Part shown: in pieces, positions 11,731 through 21,730 of the stretch
How positions within the stretch are numbered: position 1 is the first letter of the stretch
Layout of the letters: every line of letters starts with the position of its first letter
Assembly (NCBI GenBank): GCA_016110215.1
Contig: JADWQD010000004.1
Location: 434,001-498,000, forward strand
From: Capronia americana
Lineage: Eukaryota; Ascomycota; Eurotiomycetes; Chaetothyriales; Herpotrichiellaceae
Direction: 5' to 3'
DNA length: 64,000 bases
Position numbers and translations under genes: made by a program
The notes under the pieces: model-generated
Databases searched by the model: none
What the model was told of the DNA's origin: nothing
The model's input: only the letters and a program-made list of their open reading frames with translations

Positions 11731-13213
11731 ATGGGGTCTGAACGCTTCCCCGTGAGACATAGTGGGATTTACCACAATCTGCCAATCTTTGATCCAGCCA
11801 TTAAGAACCTCACGGCCATCGTGTAAGTCCGGCTCCTGCCTCCTGCGAAAGACGGCTTTCTTGTGGAATGTCTATCTCGACTGTCGAATCGACTTCCATA
11901 TGCTGACCGAATCTTCCACAGCACCGGGGCAAATGGAATTTCCGGCTTCCACACTATGCGGGTTCTGCTCGAAAGCCCGGAACGCTGGAGCAAAGTATAT
12001 GCCTTGTCCAGAAGGCCGCCACCCAAGGAGATGATGGGATTACTCAAGCCGGAGCAGCGATCACGTGTCCAACATGTCGCCGTCGATTTTCTTGACGATC
12101 CCAAGAAGATTGCTGACGCGATCACCGCAGCTGGTGTGAAAGCTGACTACGTCTTTTTCTATTCCTACCTGCAGCCGAGACCTCCTCCCGGTGCGATAGT
12201 CTGGTCAAACGCGGATGAGCTCGTGAAGGTGAACACCGCGCTACTTGACAACTTCCTCGGTGCACTTGGCCAGGCCAACATCGTCCCGAAGCGCTTCTTA
12301 CTCCAGACAGGAGCCAAGCACTACGGCGTTCACATTGGTCGGACGCGGGTACCGGCCATCGAGTCGGATCCTCCGCCTGCTCATCTTCAACCAAACTTCT
12401 ACTACCCACAAGAGAAGTCACTGTTTGAGTACTGCAAAGCAAACAACACTTCCTGGAATGTGATTCGTCCGGCCTGGATCCTTGGTGCCGTCAACAATGC
12501 TCAGATGAATGCCTTACATCCTTTCGCCATCTATGCTGCTGTGCAGGCTCAGAAGGGTGAACCGTTGTACTTCGCTGGCGACTGGGATTCGTGGCAAGGG
12601 GAGTCTCACCATTCTAGTGCCATGCTCACGGGATACCTTTCGGAGTGGGCTGTGCTGGAGGACAAGTGTAAGAATCAAGCTTTCAACTCTCAGGATACTG
12701 GGTCAGTGAGTTGGGACAGGTTCTACGAGGAATTAGTGCGTTGGTTTGGTGTTGAGAAAGGCATTCACCCCCCGGAAGAGGACCTAAGCAAGTTCTACGA
12801 AATCAAGGGTAGGAGCGGGAAGGATACTCCCATGGGGTGAGTAAAGTCTGACCTAACCTGTGTCGGTTTTCGCTGAGCACAAGCACAGTTACGGCCCGCC
12901 TACGGTCATACGCAGCCTTTTCTCCCTCGTCGACTGGGCTTCGAAACCGGAAAACAAAGAAGCCTGGCAACAACTAATGAAGGCTTCCGGAGGCCAACTT
13001 ACCGATGATCCATTCAAAGATCCCCAAGCGAACTTCGAATTCGGCGACGCCGCCTTCCTGAGAGTCGGCAGCCTCGCCATGAACAAGGCCCGACGCCTAG
13101 GCTGGACAGGCTTCGTTGACACGATCGAGGCTCTCTTTGAAATGTACTCGGAGATGGGCGACCTCGGAATGGTCCCGAGAATGAAAGTCAATGCGGCAAA
13201 GCCATTGGTGTAG
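11731..13213 (+). CDS. PRISE-like NAD(P)-dependent reductase/epimerase (SDR)
   Basis: Extended short-chain dehydrogenase of the PRISE type (progesterone-5-beta-reductase / iridoid-synthase-like), often annotated as an NAD-dependent epimerase. Three exons, 11731-11822, 11922-12836 and 12889-13213, with introns of 99 nt (GTAAGT..ACAG) and 52 nt (GTGAGT..ACAG), give 443 aa. The nucleotide-binding motif TGANGISG lies near residue 32 and is created by the first splice. Further family marks are LQTGAKHYG, FYYPQEKSLFEY with the Tyr-x3-Lys pair, and NVIRPAWILGAV. The C-terminal part is longer than the plant enzymes, as usual in fungi. It probably reduces an enone or related small molecule. Confidence 0.92.
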
Positions 13214-13493
13214 GGTTAGTACACAATCAATGTTACACTAGATGCTGCTCGAAGCTAACATGTGGATGCCCGTCTAGGACCTGATTGTTTTATGATCGGA
13301 ATAACAGAACTTCCTCAGTGGATCACTGCCATTTTTTTTCGTTTGGTCTCGTCCGGCTTCGAGTTGGCCTTGACTATTCCCCGCTCCCTTTTCAGCCTTT
13401 CTCACTCAATTTATTTCCTTCCTATCCTTGAACCTTAGACTCACCTCTTCCGCTTCGGCCCCTTGCTGCTAACTTGCCTTCGGCGACACCCTC

Positions 13494-13776
13494 ATGTCTA
13501 CTGTCTTGCATAGGCAGCCTAACATAGTGTGGCAAGCCAACCAATATGGTCCTAAAAATCATCCACTATATCATCTGACATAGTCCCGTGTGGGCATCCG
13601 CTGCTCAGTACAGCTGAGACAATACTGTCAACCTCTTGTTTACTAACGAAGACTACTCCTACGCATGCAGATTCCGTGAAGCAGCCAAAAATCGGATCAT
13701 GCTGGCAAACTACCTCAAACCAACGGGCCGCGAGATCCTATGGACCGTCAAGAGGTTCTTGATGGAACGGAGTTAA
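13494..13776 (+). CDS. Hypothetical 54-aa micro-protein, two introns
   Basis: I do not recognise this protein. Three short exons, 13494-13528, 13584-13607 and 13671-13776, join to one frame of 55 codons including the TAA stop. The product begins MSTVLHRQPNIVPVWAS and ends KRFLMERS, with a basic, amphipathic second half (FREAAKNRIMLANYLKP). The last intron is convincing: donor GTACAG, TACTAAC branch, ATGCAG acceptor. The first has a weak donor (GTGGCA) and an ATAG acceptor, but only this choice keeps the frame open. The size and charge would suit a small mitochondrial or membrane-associated subunit; that is inference only. It lies 280 bp downstream of the PRISE-like gene, same strand. Confidence 0.5.
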
Positions 13777-14590
13777 CCCTTTTTAGGGCAAGCGATACTA
13801 GAGTCAAATGCCAATGATCGCTCCGGCTCGATTCGTTGTCCCTTACCACCTTGAATAACCAAAGCACTTATAGGAGTTTTGCTGCTCGGTACACTACCGC
13901 TGAAGCTGCCCGCTCTGCCCCCAGCGCGCCGAAAAACACTTCGCCTTGCCTCGGCCCAGCTCCCAAGAGCGCCGTTCAAACATGCCTGGCCTCGAAATGG
14001 GCGTGCTAGATCGCAAGTGAGAAGTGTTTGGTACCATATCACTAGGACCTGCCCATGGAATGTGGTTGTCACTCGACGGTATCTAGGATAAGCTATCCTT
14101 GCGCGACGAGGCTGCGAACGAGCGAAGGGTATGGCGTCTTGTTCATTCCAACTGGATTTTGATAAAGCTAAAGTATAAAACTGGCAGTGAGCGTGTAGAG
14201 CTGGAAGAGCTTGGTATAAGATCGGTGGACTCCGATATGATCTCCAAGGTTTAACAAAACGCAGGCAAGGGTGAAGTGAGCTTGAGATGTTAGTGGTACC
14301 CTGGAGACCGCATAGGAGAAAACTATACAACCACACGAGGTCGTAAGTACGCTCATCATTCACTTCTACTTCACTATCACTTCACTAGAGATTAACTTTG
14401 CTCAACTCACTGCCTACCTTCCTCACCCTTTTAACCTTTACAACTCATCTAAACGTCCACTAGATCGTGAACGTTGTCATCGTCCCCTCTACGAACTGCT
14501 TTAATTGGTCATCCTCTCACCGCGGAGCGTTGTTCACCTTTTCTTATCCCTCTCTCACAGTCTGATACCTCCATCCTAAGCGAGATCAGC
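13777..14590. other. Intergenic, upstream of paralogue A
   Basis: About 800 bp. A 196-codon minus-strand frame (13773-14363) has no ATG start and no protein-like pattern. Pyrimidine-rich runs at 14370-14480 would fit a fungal core promoter for the next gene. Confidence 0.45.
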
Positions 14591-15595
14591 ATGTATGCTC
14601 CCAGAAACAATCATTTCGGCATCCCACCAAAAGACGAAGGCTTCTACGAGAGGTTGAACAACAACGCCAACAACCTGCAATGGTACGCACAGAAATTCAG
14701 CGAGGCAATGCATATCACGCCCAAGACGTACGAGGCTATGCTGGCAATTGCCGACGAGGTCCTTCCAGCTGGCAGGCCACTGACGTTCGTCACTGCCGCC
14801 AACAGGTCAATCCGTGATCGTGCTGCTGACCACCTGCTCGCTGATGCAAGAGTGGGAAAATACTTCCAGCCCTCCTTCTCGCCGGCTCAATACCCTCATG
14901 CACACGAATTCTTCCGAAAGGCACCCACCAAGCTCATACATATCGTCAACAGCGCGCGACGAGGAAAGCAACCAAGTCTATCTGCTTTTGATGACGGAAG
15001 TAGAAATGAAGGAGCCGGCCGGCCCAAGAACAACATCAATGGATTCGCGTTTGAATATGCTACCCCTGCCGCGTATGCACGGTCGACTGCGGCAACGGCG
15101 CCGGTCGGGCGGGAAGAGAGGGAGGACGAACGGGACAGCCGCCAGGCCGACACCGACACCGACAACACCACCCCAAACGATGCGCAGGGTATGCAGCGTG
15201 GATTCTATGTTCTGAAACCTGCAGTGCCCAATACCCTTGAAGTGATGAGTCTCAAGTATGGGTTTCCGGTTGCGGTGAATATGTCGCAGCTCTTCAACAC
15301 CATGTGGACGCCGAGGGCAGAGGACATCAGTATCGCTGCCATTCGCGCTGGCTGTCAGTCAATCCGTCAGAGACGCGGACTGCCTGCGCTGGGCGACGAT
15401 TGGCTGAATTTCAAATTCTTCTGGATTGAAGACGGGGTCGACAAGGACATGTATGTAAACGACAACACTTCTCTGCGGAGTGCCTATCGAGTTTGGCTAG
15501 CGGCTGGCGATGTTTCCGTTCCTTTTGTGCTCTGCGCGGACGATGTCAACGTACTTGGTGCATGGGTCAGCGAGAGTATGCTGAAGGAACGTTAA
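14591..15595 (+). CDS. Unrecognised protein, paralogue A of the cassette
   Basis: Single-exon, 334 aa from the first in-frame ATG (MYAPRNNHFGI); the frame is open further upstream but without ATG. I know no family name. It is clearly homologous to the gene at 20014: EAMLAIADEVLPAG and YFQPSFSPAQY here match EALLAKAVSLLPSG and YFRQAFPAQY there, and SAYRVWLAAGDVSVPFVL matches YAYRLWLGIDDVELPFVL. A low-complexity acidic/polar linker at about residues 165-200 separates an N-terminal helical part from a C-terminal part. There is no signal peptide or membrane segment. It neighbours 2EXR genes, which suggests an expanded fungal-specific pair, function unknown. Confidence 0.7.
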   Translation: MYAPRNNHFGIPPKDEGFYERLNNNANNLQWYAQKFSEAMHITPKTYEAMLAIADEVLPAGRPLTFVTAANRSIRDRAADHLLADARVGKYFQPSFSPAQYPHAHEFFRKAPTKLIHIVNSARRGKQPSLSAFDDGSRNEGAGRPKNNINGFAFEYATPAAYARSTAATAPVGREEREDERDSRQADTDTDNTTPNDAQGMQRGFYVLKPAVPNTLEVMSLKYGFPVAVNMSQLFNTMWTPRAEDISIAAIRAGCQSIRQRRGLPALGDDWLNFKFFWIEDGVDKDMYVNDNTSLRSAYRVWLAAGDVSVPFVLCADDVNVLGAWVSESMLKER

Positions 15596-16833
15596 CCCCG
15601 CTACAAACGAAGTGCTCCTCCTGGCCAACGGTGGAGGGCCTAGGTCCCGGTGTTACTAAGGAGACTGACAACACGCCAATGTCTGGGGACTGAAAAGCAC
15701 AGATGACAGTGTGATGGGAGCGAGATGACTTCTCGTCATCGTCAGCTTTCCCGCTGGTATGCTCCTCGAAAATGATGCGCAGATACTGAGCGAAGGAACG
15801 GCGGGAAGAGCTTCAATTCATCATGGTCATTCAGCGGCCCCTTTCTTACTTCACCCCTCCCGGAAATTCCATCTCCCCAAGCAGAATCGAAACGACACAC
15901 GATCCGTCCGTCATGTGGTACCTCGGATGCTCTCTGCTCTCTGCTCTTTCGTGTTGCGATGCAAGGTGAGGGGTGAGGTATGTGGAAAGAGAGCCACAGG
16001 AAGAAAAACTGGGAGTAGTAACTGGAGGGATGAAGAAGATGAGAATTTTAAGGGCGAGACAGATGGATGTCGGCGCAGATATGGGAGAGCGCAACACGGC
16101 TGAGCCGAGTAGGATAAGAGTCCCTTCCATAACCAGAGAGGATCAAACACGCTGGAACTATATCCTTGTGGCCTCCTCGTGTGTGAAATCATTGCCGTTG
16201 CTTCGGCCTGTACCTACTTCATAGAGCAGAAGATTGATCCCTTCGATGCGAGATAAAACAGGATGTTGACAAGCATTCTCTCTCTTCTTCGCCGCACTCG
16301 AACCCCCGGGCTGACTTGTGGTTTATTTTCCGCAGAATGCTTCTTGGGCGATTCACGAAAGACTTTTGTGCCATGAGCCTATCTGTGTCAAACCAGTCTC
16401 AATAGCCGTCAATCCCAGTATCAATTATGTTCAAATTAGCAGTGATCGATTGCAAAAGGCGTTTACCAATTATCTGAGTGTGTAAATCAGGAAGACGAAG
16501 GCCTCCGCCAAGACAGTTGCACCAGCGCCTACAAATTGTAGGAATATCCGAGACATCCAGCGTGTCTCATCTCCCTGTAAATACCGTTTATCGTTCGGAT
16601 CCACGAGGTCAGTTTGTTGTTCCGGACAGGCAGTCCGGTCTTTCAGCCTAATGAACTGATCAAAAGTGAAGTAACGCGAGGGATTGGTAGGGTGAAAGGC
16701 AGTGAACGCTGTACTTCACCGCCCTTCCTCTTACTTGTTCTTCCAATTCACTGCCCTTCTTCTCTCACCTGTGGTTCAGTTTCGTCTGTCAAGCTTCTCA
16801 CTTACTTCTCAACGCGCCATCTACCACACCTCA
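15596..16833. other. Intergenic, paralogue A to 2EXR gene 1
   Basis: About 1.2 kb with no supportable gene. Overlapping frames at 15750-16220 are on both strands and look like noise. A pyrimidine-rich tract at 16720-16830 precedes the next ATG. Confidence 0.45.
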
Positions 16834-17814
16834 ATGGCCACACCTACCTCAACACCCGACGCGCATGTGTGCCTCCAACAAGCACTAATCCCCACAATCG
16901 AGAGCGCAGCAAGGCACGTTCACTGTGATCTGACACCCAAGATGGATTCGACGGACGCAACCTCGGCATCCTTTCGCTTCATGGACCTGCCGCCGGAGGT
17001 TAGAAAGATGATCTATGACTGTTTCGCCACAGTTCCAACAAGCAACGCAGGCTCCGATGAAGAGCTCAAGGCTATCACCAAGACTCGGGCATCGTTGCTC
17101 AGCGTGTCTCGCCAGATCAACGCCGAATGGTCGACCACCTTCTTTCGTACTACCACTATCATCGTCCACGGACCCAGATCTGAATACCAGGGCTTCGACG
17201 GGGTGGGCGTGTACGCTGGAAGGGCATTGTGTTTCGATAAGTTCTTCCTCAAATCAGCAAGCGCAAGCACAGTCTGCAGCATCAGAAGACTTTGCTACGA
17301 TGCCTCAATCCACGGTCCATTAGGGTCTGTCAACTACCGGAAAGCCAGCACTGTCAATTTTCCAAATCTCCGACAATTTGCACGCATCCTCGATCGTTCT
17401 CGAACAGCCTTGTCGTCGCTGCGAGAAGTCGAGTTATATGCAAGGTGGCAGGCGCTCTCTGGTGGAAACCGGTTTCCAAGCGTATGGGACTCTACCAAAG
17501 ACTGTTCGGCGGCTTTGTGGGCAAGAGCCGACGAAGGTGGCCTATGGGAAGAGATTGTGGACCTGCTTGTGCATAGGAATCGCCGCGCGGCTTTGAAGGG
17601 CTGGAACGTGTTCAGAAAAGTCAATGTCGGCCACTCAATTGGATTTCACCCATTGAACCAAATCTTCAGTGTACATGTCTCCTTTTCGAAGAGACATGCA
17701 GGGCGGGAAATAGGAGAGGCTGTCACCAATCCGGCATTTATCCTGAAATCCGTAACTGACGCTCAGGGCGTTATATGGTCTGGATTCTGGGAAAATAGCA
17801 CAACTAACGGATGA
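16834..17814 (+). CDS. 2EXR / F-box-like domain protein 1
   Basis: Single-exon, 326 aa. The region FRFMDLPPEVRKMIYDCF at about residues 46-63 is the 2EXR/F-box-like signature common in large fungal gene families. It is followed by a conserved block (RASLLSVSRQINAEWSTTFF, in pieces) that has a counterpart in the gene at 18636. I started at MATPTSTPD; an alternative ATG 36 codons later (MDSTDATS) is also good. No membrane or signal segments. The role is unknown; F-box-like domains can bind Skp1, but many 2EXR proteins have no tested function. Confidence 0.75.
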   Translation: MATPTSTPDAHVCLQQALIPTIESAARHVHCDLTPKMDSTDATSASFRFMDLPPEVRKMIYDCFATVPTSNAGSDEELKAITKTRASLLSVSRQINAEWSTTFFRTTTIIVHGPRSEYQGFDGVGVYAGRALCFDKFFLKSASASTVCSIRRLCYDASIHGPLGSVNYRKASTVNFPNLRQFARILDRSRTALSSLREVELYARWQALSGGNRFPSVWDSTKDCSAALWARADEGGLWEEIVDLLVHRNRRAALKGWNVFRKVNVGHSIGFHPLNQIFSVHVSFSKRHAGREIGEAVTNPAFILKSVTDAQGVIWSGFWENSTTNG

Positions 17815-18635
17815 CCAAACGACCCGAGAAGCACTGGCAAACCGAGTGAGAGGAATACGGGGCAGACTTACGGACTGAGTGATTCGGACGGCGTCTGATG
17901 CTGAGAGCGGAGGGTGCTACGAGCTGATGCGCGGACGGAGCCAATCGAAGTGCAGGAGCAGAAGACTTGGAGCTTCTCGGTGTGCTGGGAATCGGCCATT
18001 CCGTCGTCGAACAATCTAGCTTTTGTCAACAGAAGCTGAGAGCGTGCGTTATTGAATTCATTAGCCTGCAAGGTCTCAAAGCTCAAGGGTGCTCCCACCC
18101 AAGAGATCAATGCTAAGGCGCCAGACTGCGTAGTGGCACATACTAGATACATAGCAGGTTGCCTCACAAGTCATTGAAGCATTCGTCTTTTCGTCAACGT
18201 ATGATCATGATCGAGGTCGACTGAGCCGGCGCTGGCGAGGACTCGTGCCTCCGATGTTCGCGAAGCGTGTTGATTGTTGTCCCTCAGATAACGTTACAGG
18301 GAACAAGCCGAAAGCTATTTGCCGCACGCAAGATGCGCCGCAGGGACGCGATTGCCAGTGGCCAAACATCGCGCTCTTAACAGAAGCAAACGCGCCGTGT
18401 TTGGTCGCGGGAAAGAAAGACTCACCTCTCTAGACACATGAACACGAATATTTGTAGACATTTTGATTCTCTCTTCGCCATTAGAGCTTCGTTGCCTTCG
18501 ACAAGACTCAACCTGCTTGCGGTGTGATTAATGAAGTCCCAGGCTGGACGGTATCAGCTCCTCAAATGGCTATGGTGAAGCATTAGTTCGGCTGCGTCCC
18601 AACTCGAAAGCTCTACCGCATTGCCAGATAGAACC
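17815..18635. other. Convergent intergenic region between two 2EXR genes
   Basis: 820 bp between two tail-to-tail genes. Only short, unconvincing frames are present. No repeat or RNA feature seen. Confidence 0.45.
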
Positions 18636-19595
18636 TTAATCGTCGCCATCCTCGCTTCCATCCTTCGATGGGTCACTTGACTCACATCTCATCTCCCAGC
18701 GCGCGGCAATCCAGCAATACACGCCACCATCTGGCACGATTTTGAATGCCTCGAACCCAATTGACCGTTCGACCTTCCAAGCTTTCGCAGCCTCGCCTCC
18801 ACTCACCAGCTGAACAAAGGTATCCCACACACCAATCGGGTCCATATCGGTCCATTTGTCCTCAACGGTCTGTCCACCTCGCGCGTTGAAGACATAGTTT
18901 TTTGGCAGCAGATGTCTCGGTTGGAAAGTCACTCTCAAATCCTCGAGGCCGCTCAACAACGCTGGATATGTCTGCAGAATTCGTCCTAGCTTCAAGAAGC
19001 CCTTGAAATCGCAACGATTTTCCGCCAAAGCAACCAAGTCTCTGTGCTCCCATATCACAGGACAGTACATCAGATGTCGGATTGAACGAAGCTTATATTC
19101 GTCGATTCGAGCAAGGAATGCCCGTTCGAATGTGGCCGGATCGGTTTGAGTAGCAAACCCCAGGGCAACTGTTGTGGTGGACCAGAACAGCGGAGCCCAT
19201 TCTTCGTGGATACTTTTGCAGGTCAACAACAATGAATATCTGGTGGCTTTGATGACGCGGTAACTCTCAGAGCTTTCTGTGGCCGTTGAAGTTGTGCTGT
19301 TCTGCGTGCTGGACGGGCCTTCATTAGCCACTATGTGAGTTCCTTGTTCTGGGTTGCCGGTGTCTTTGGTTGTCTGCTCCTTTCTGCTTCCACCAATCTG
19401 GACCGTCCACAGATCATCCATTTTCTTTGTCGGTGCATCTTCCTTTGGAGGGATGCGAGCAAAATGACCGTACACAGCAAGTCTGATTTCCAAAGGCAAG
19501 TCCAAGAACGATTTGGGCTGCGCGGTTGTTGAGAACGAGGCGTCGGCTGGATTCAAGTCACTTGCCAAAGCTGAGCAGGGCTTGTCATTATCCAT
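18636..19595 (-). CDS. 2EXR / F-box-like domain protein 2
   Basis: Single-exon, 319 aa, start at MDNDKPCSALA, because the upstream extension lacks an ATG. It carries KSFLDLPLEIRLAVYGHFARIP at about residues 28-49, the same 2EXR signature as the neighbour. A Ser/Thr/Gln-rich insert (about 60-115) is followed by SLLLTCKSIHEEWAPLFW, matching LLSVSRQINAEWSTTFF of 2EXR protein 1. The acidic C-terminus ends in DGSEDGDD. It is convergent with 2EXR 1 and divergent from paralogue B. Sequence divergence shows an old duplication, not a recent one. Confidence 0.75.
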   Translation of the reverse strand: MDNDKPCSALASDLNPADASFSTTAQPKSFLDLPLEIRLAVYGHFARIPPKEDAPTKKMDDLWTVQIGGSRKEQTTKDTGNPEQGTHIVANEGPSSTQNSTTSTATESSESYRVIKATRYSLLLTCKSIHEEWAPLFWSTTTVALGFATQTDPATFERAFLARIDEYKLRSIRHLMYCPVIWEHRDLVALAENRCDFKGFLKLGRILQTYPALLSGLEDLRVTFQPRHLLPKNYVFNARGGQTVEDKWTDMDPIGVWDTFVQLVSGGEAAKAWKVERSIGFEAFKIVPDGGVYCWIAARWEMRCESSDPSKDGSEDGDD

Positions 19596-20013
19596 GTTCT
19601 TGAAGCGAGTGGTGAGGGTCTGTTGCAGAATTTTCGGCGACAAGAATCGTGCGCAGTTTGCCAACAAGAAGATGCGGGTTTGAGGCAGTTGAAGAACAGC
19701 CTGTTTGCAACGTCATGCAGGCGTTGGCCCGTGAAGACCGATCTGGCTCTCTTACCGACTATGCTTCACTGCGCGATGGCTGCCAAGGTTCACCATGAAG
19801 ATGCCAGACCCTATATACGCTATATACGCACCAAAAGGTTCGGTGTTTATTTCTTTGCAGACACGACACGCCTTTTTCTGTCCGGAAGACTTCAGCACTT
19901 GCGAGAGGCAAGAGAGCCAGAGCCATACACAACTCTCTGCTAGACATTTACCAGGCTTGCCAGAACCTGCTAGCCCCCCGGATCCGCTACTCATCAACTT
20001 CAGTCGTGGTAGA
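19596..20013. promoter_or_regulatory. Divergent promoter, 2EXR gene 2 / paralogue B
   Basis: About 418 bp between two head-to-head ATGs. Near the middle (about 19810-19828) a 9-bp unit containing TATATACGC is repeated in tandem. It lies about 200 bp from both start codons and could supply TATA elements to both genes. The promoter role is inferred from position alone. Confidence 0.35.
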
Positions 20014-20913
20014 ATGGCGTCCGAAGCTGCCGCTGCTCAGTCGCAAGGTGAGAGAGCCTCACCTACCTTGTTCGTGCTCAAGTCTAATTGTGCAGCTCTT
20101 GTCGTCCACGACACCAATCCCATGACCACGCTGCCTTGCGACTACGAGTTTTACAAGCAATTCTACCAAGACCTTCACGGGCGCCGCATCAAATATGACG
20201 CACCCACTGTCAGACGGCTTGCAAGGGGACTGGGCATGAATGAGGCCGATCGCGAGGCTCTACTAGCCAAGGCTGTCTCTCTGTTGCCCTCAGGTCCCGC
20301 GATCAACATTGAAACCATACAAGGCCGTCATGTCAAGGAAGACGCCGAAACTCAACTCTTGCAAGACAGTCAATTCTCGCGGTATTTCCGCCAAGCTTTC
20401 CCCGCCCAGTACGGGCTCGCCATCAGGTTCTTCAATGAGGCAGCAGAGCGGTGGATCCTGGCAGGAAATCGCAAACGAAGGAGTGAACAGCAGCCGGAAG
20501 AGGAGGAGGAAGGGGAGGGAGACGAGGGTATGCAAGATGCCTCTGGTGGAGGCGTGGTGACCTCCCAGCCCGGCCGCATCGCGATCATGGCGTACACCCT
20601 CGAGATCCGCGACATGCAGACCAATCACCTGGCGGTCTGCGTGCTGAACGACCTCTTCGAGACAGGTAGCAAGAGCCCCGAGTCTGCCAACGTCAACATC
20701 GACACCATCAGGGCATTCTATCGCGGCTACCTTAGCGCCGATGTGCGGGACGTCCGCCGCTTCGAGTTCTGGGCCCGAGACACGAACAGTTTTGACCGAG
20801 AATTCTTCATCATCGATGACCCCTCGTTGCGGTATGCGTATCGCTTGTGGTTGGGAATAGATGACGTGGAGCTGCCGTTCGTTCTGTTTGTAGACGACGT
20901 TGCTGCCAACTAG
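20014..20913 (+). CDS. Unrecognised protein, paralogue B of the cassette
   Basis: Single-exon, 299 aa starting MASEAAAAQSQ; the frame stays open 73 codons further up to another ATG at 19795, so a longer form is possible. It is homologous to the gene at 14591 over both halves: NIETIQGRHV, YFRQAFPAQYGLAIRFFNEA and YAYRLWLGIDDVELPFVLF each have counterparts there. A Glu-rich linker (EEEEEGEGDEG) lies where A has its acidic linker. No known domain, no membrane segment. Transposon debris begins directly downstream. Confidence 0.7.
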   Translation: MASEAAAAQSQGERASPTLFVLKSNCAALVVHDTNPMTTLPCDYEFYKQFYQDLHGRRIKYDAPTVRRLARGLGMNEADREALLAKAVSLLPSGPAINIETIQGRHVKEDAETQLLQDSQFSRYFRQAFPAQYGLAIRFFNEAAERWILAGNRKRRSEQQPEEEEEGEGDEGMQDASGGGVVTSQPGRIAIMAYTLEIRDMQTNHLAVCVLNDLFETGSKSPESANVNIDTIRAFYRGYLSADVRDVRRFEFWARDTNSFDREFFIIDDPSLRYAYRLWLGIDDVELPFVLFVDDVAAN

Positions 20914-20930
20914 GAAGCCGGAGCTTGGAG

Positions 20931-21730
20931 TTAGTGATGAAGGCGGAGAGACTCAACAGCAATAAATGAGATTGTCCTGAGCGAGTACCATGAACAAGCG
21001 GGGTTGTTTAAGATGAAGCACAGAACTGACAATTTGACGCACCCAGTCTTATATATGCCTGGGTCGACCATTCCGACCAGTTTGAAGAAGACAGGCGTCA
21101 TCTGTTGGTCCGCCAATGCTTTTACAGAGAGAAGATTAATGCTGAGGTCTGGAAAGAACCAGACGTTGTTGAACCGAACTGGCTGAACAACACCCTTTCG
21201 AAGGCACTTAATAATGATGTCGCCAAAACCCTCTGCCTCCATCGTACTGCCATCTGCCAACGTTGTAGACATATTTAAGGCTGTATAATTGAGATAGTTG
21301 CGTCTATTATAAGTTATATGGTGTGGCGCACCGCTGTCGGTTAACCAGCCGTTGTCCTTATCGTCCGGACCAGCAACTTTTACGTCCGCGGCGTTGACGT
21401 TGATGTGCATGGCAGAGTGTTTATATGGTGCTGGAGAGGCACTCCCAGACGCCCGCCCGGACTCTCTGCTCTCTGTCGTGACCGAGACGACCTGTTGAAG
21501 TTGTTGTAATACTTCCGGAGTGAGTTGGTCGATAATGGCTGTATTAGCACTACTATTCGATTGTTGAGAAGAGGTCTTTTGTTGCCCTCGTTCTTCTTTG
21601 CGTTCTGTGGATTGTTGGTAATAATTCTTCCATGCATGCTTATTGGTCTTGCATGTACGGCAGGGCCCAGGTCGTATCGTCTCGTTCTCGTTTCGTAGAG
21701 GAGGACTGGTTGTGATTATGAGCTCTGAAC
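20931..21730 (-). mobile_element. Ty1/copia retrotransposon fragment (gag end and protease)
   Basis: Minus-strand frame reading, in order, a gag-like zinc-knuckle remnant (CRTCKTNKHAWKNYY, last Cys missing), a Gln/Ser-rich linker, and a retroviral-type aspartic protease start (WLTDSGAPHHIT, catalytic DSG). The conserved copia block NLLSVKALADQ follows. The fragment stops about 100 codons after the protease; integrase and reverse transcriptase are absent on both sides. It is a truncated, inactive copy. No long terminal repeats were recognised. Confidence 0.8.

Noticed and set aside
13773..14363. 196-aa minus-strand frame
   Set aside because: No ATG start, and the sequence has no protein-like pattern.
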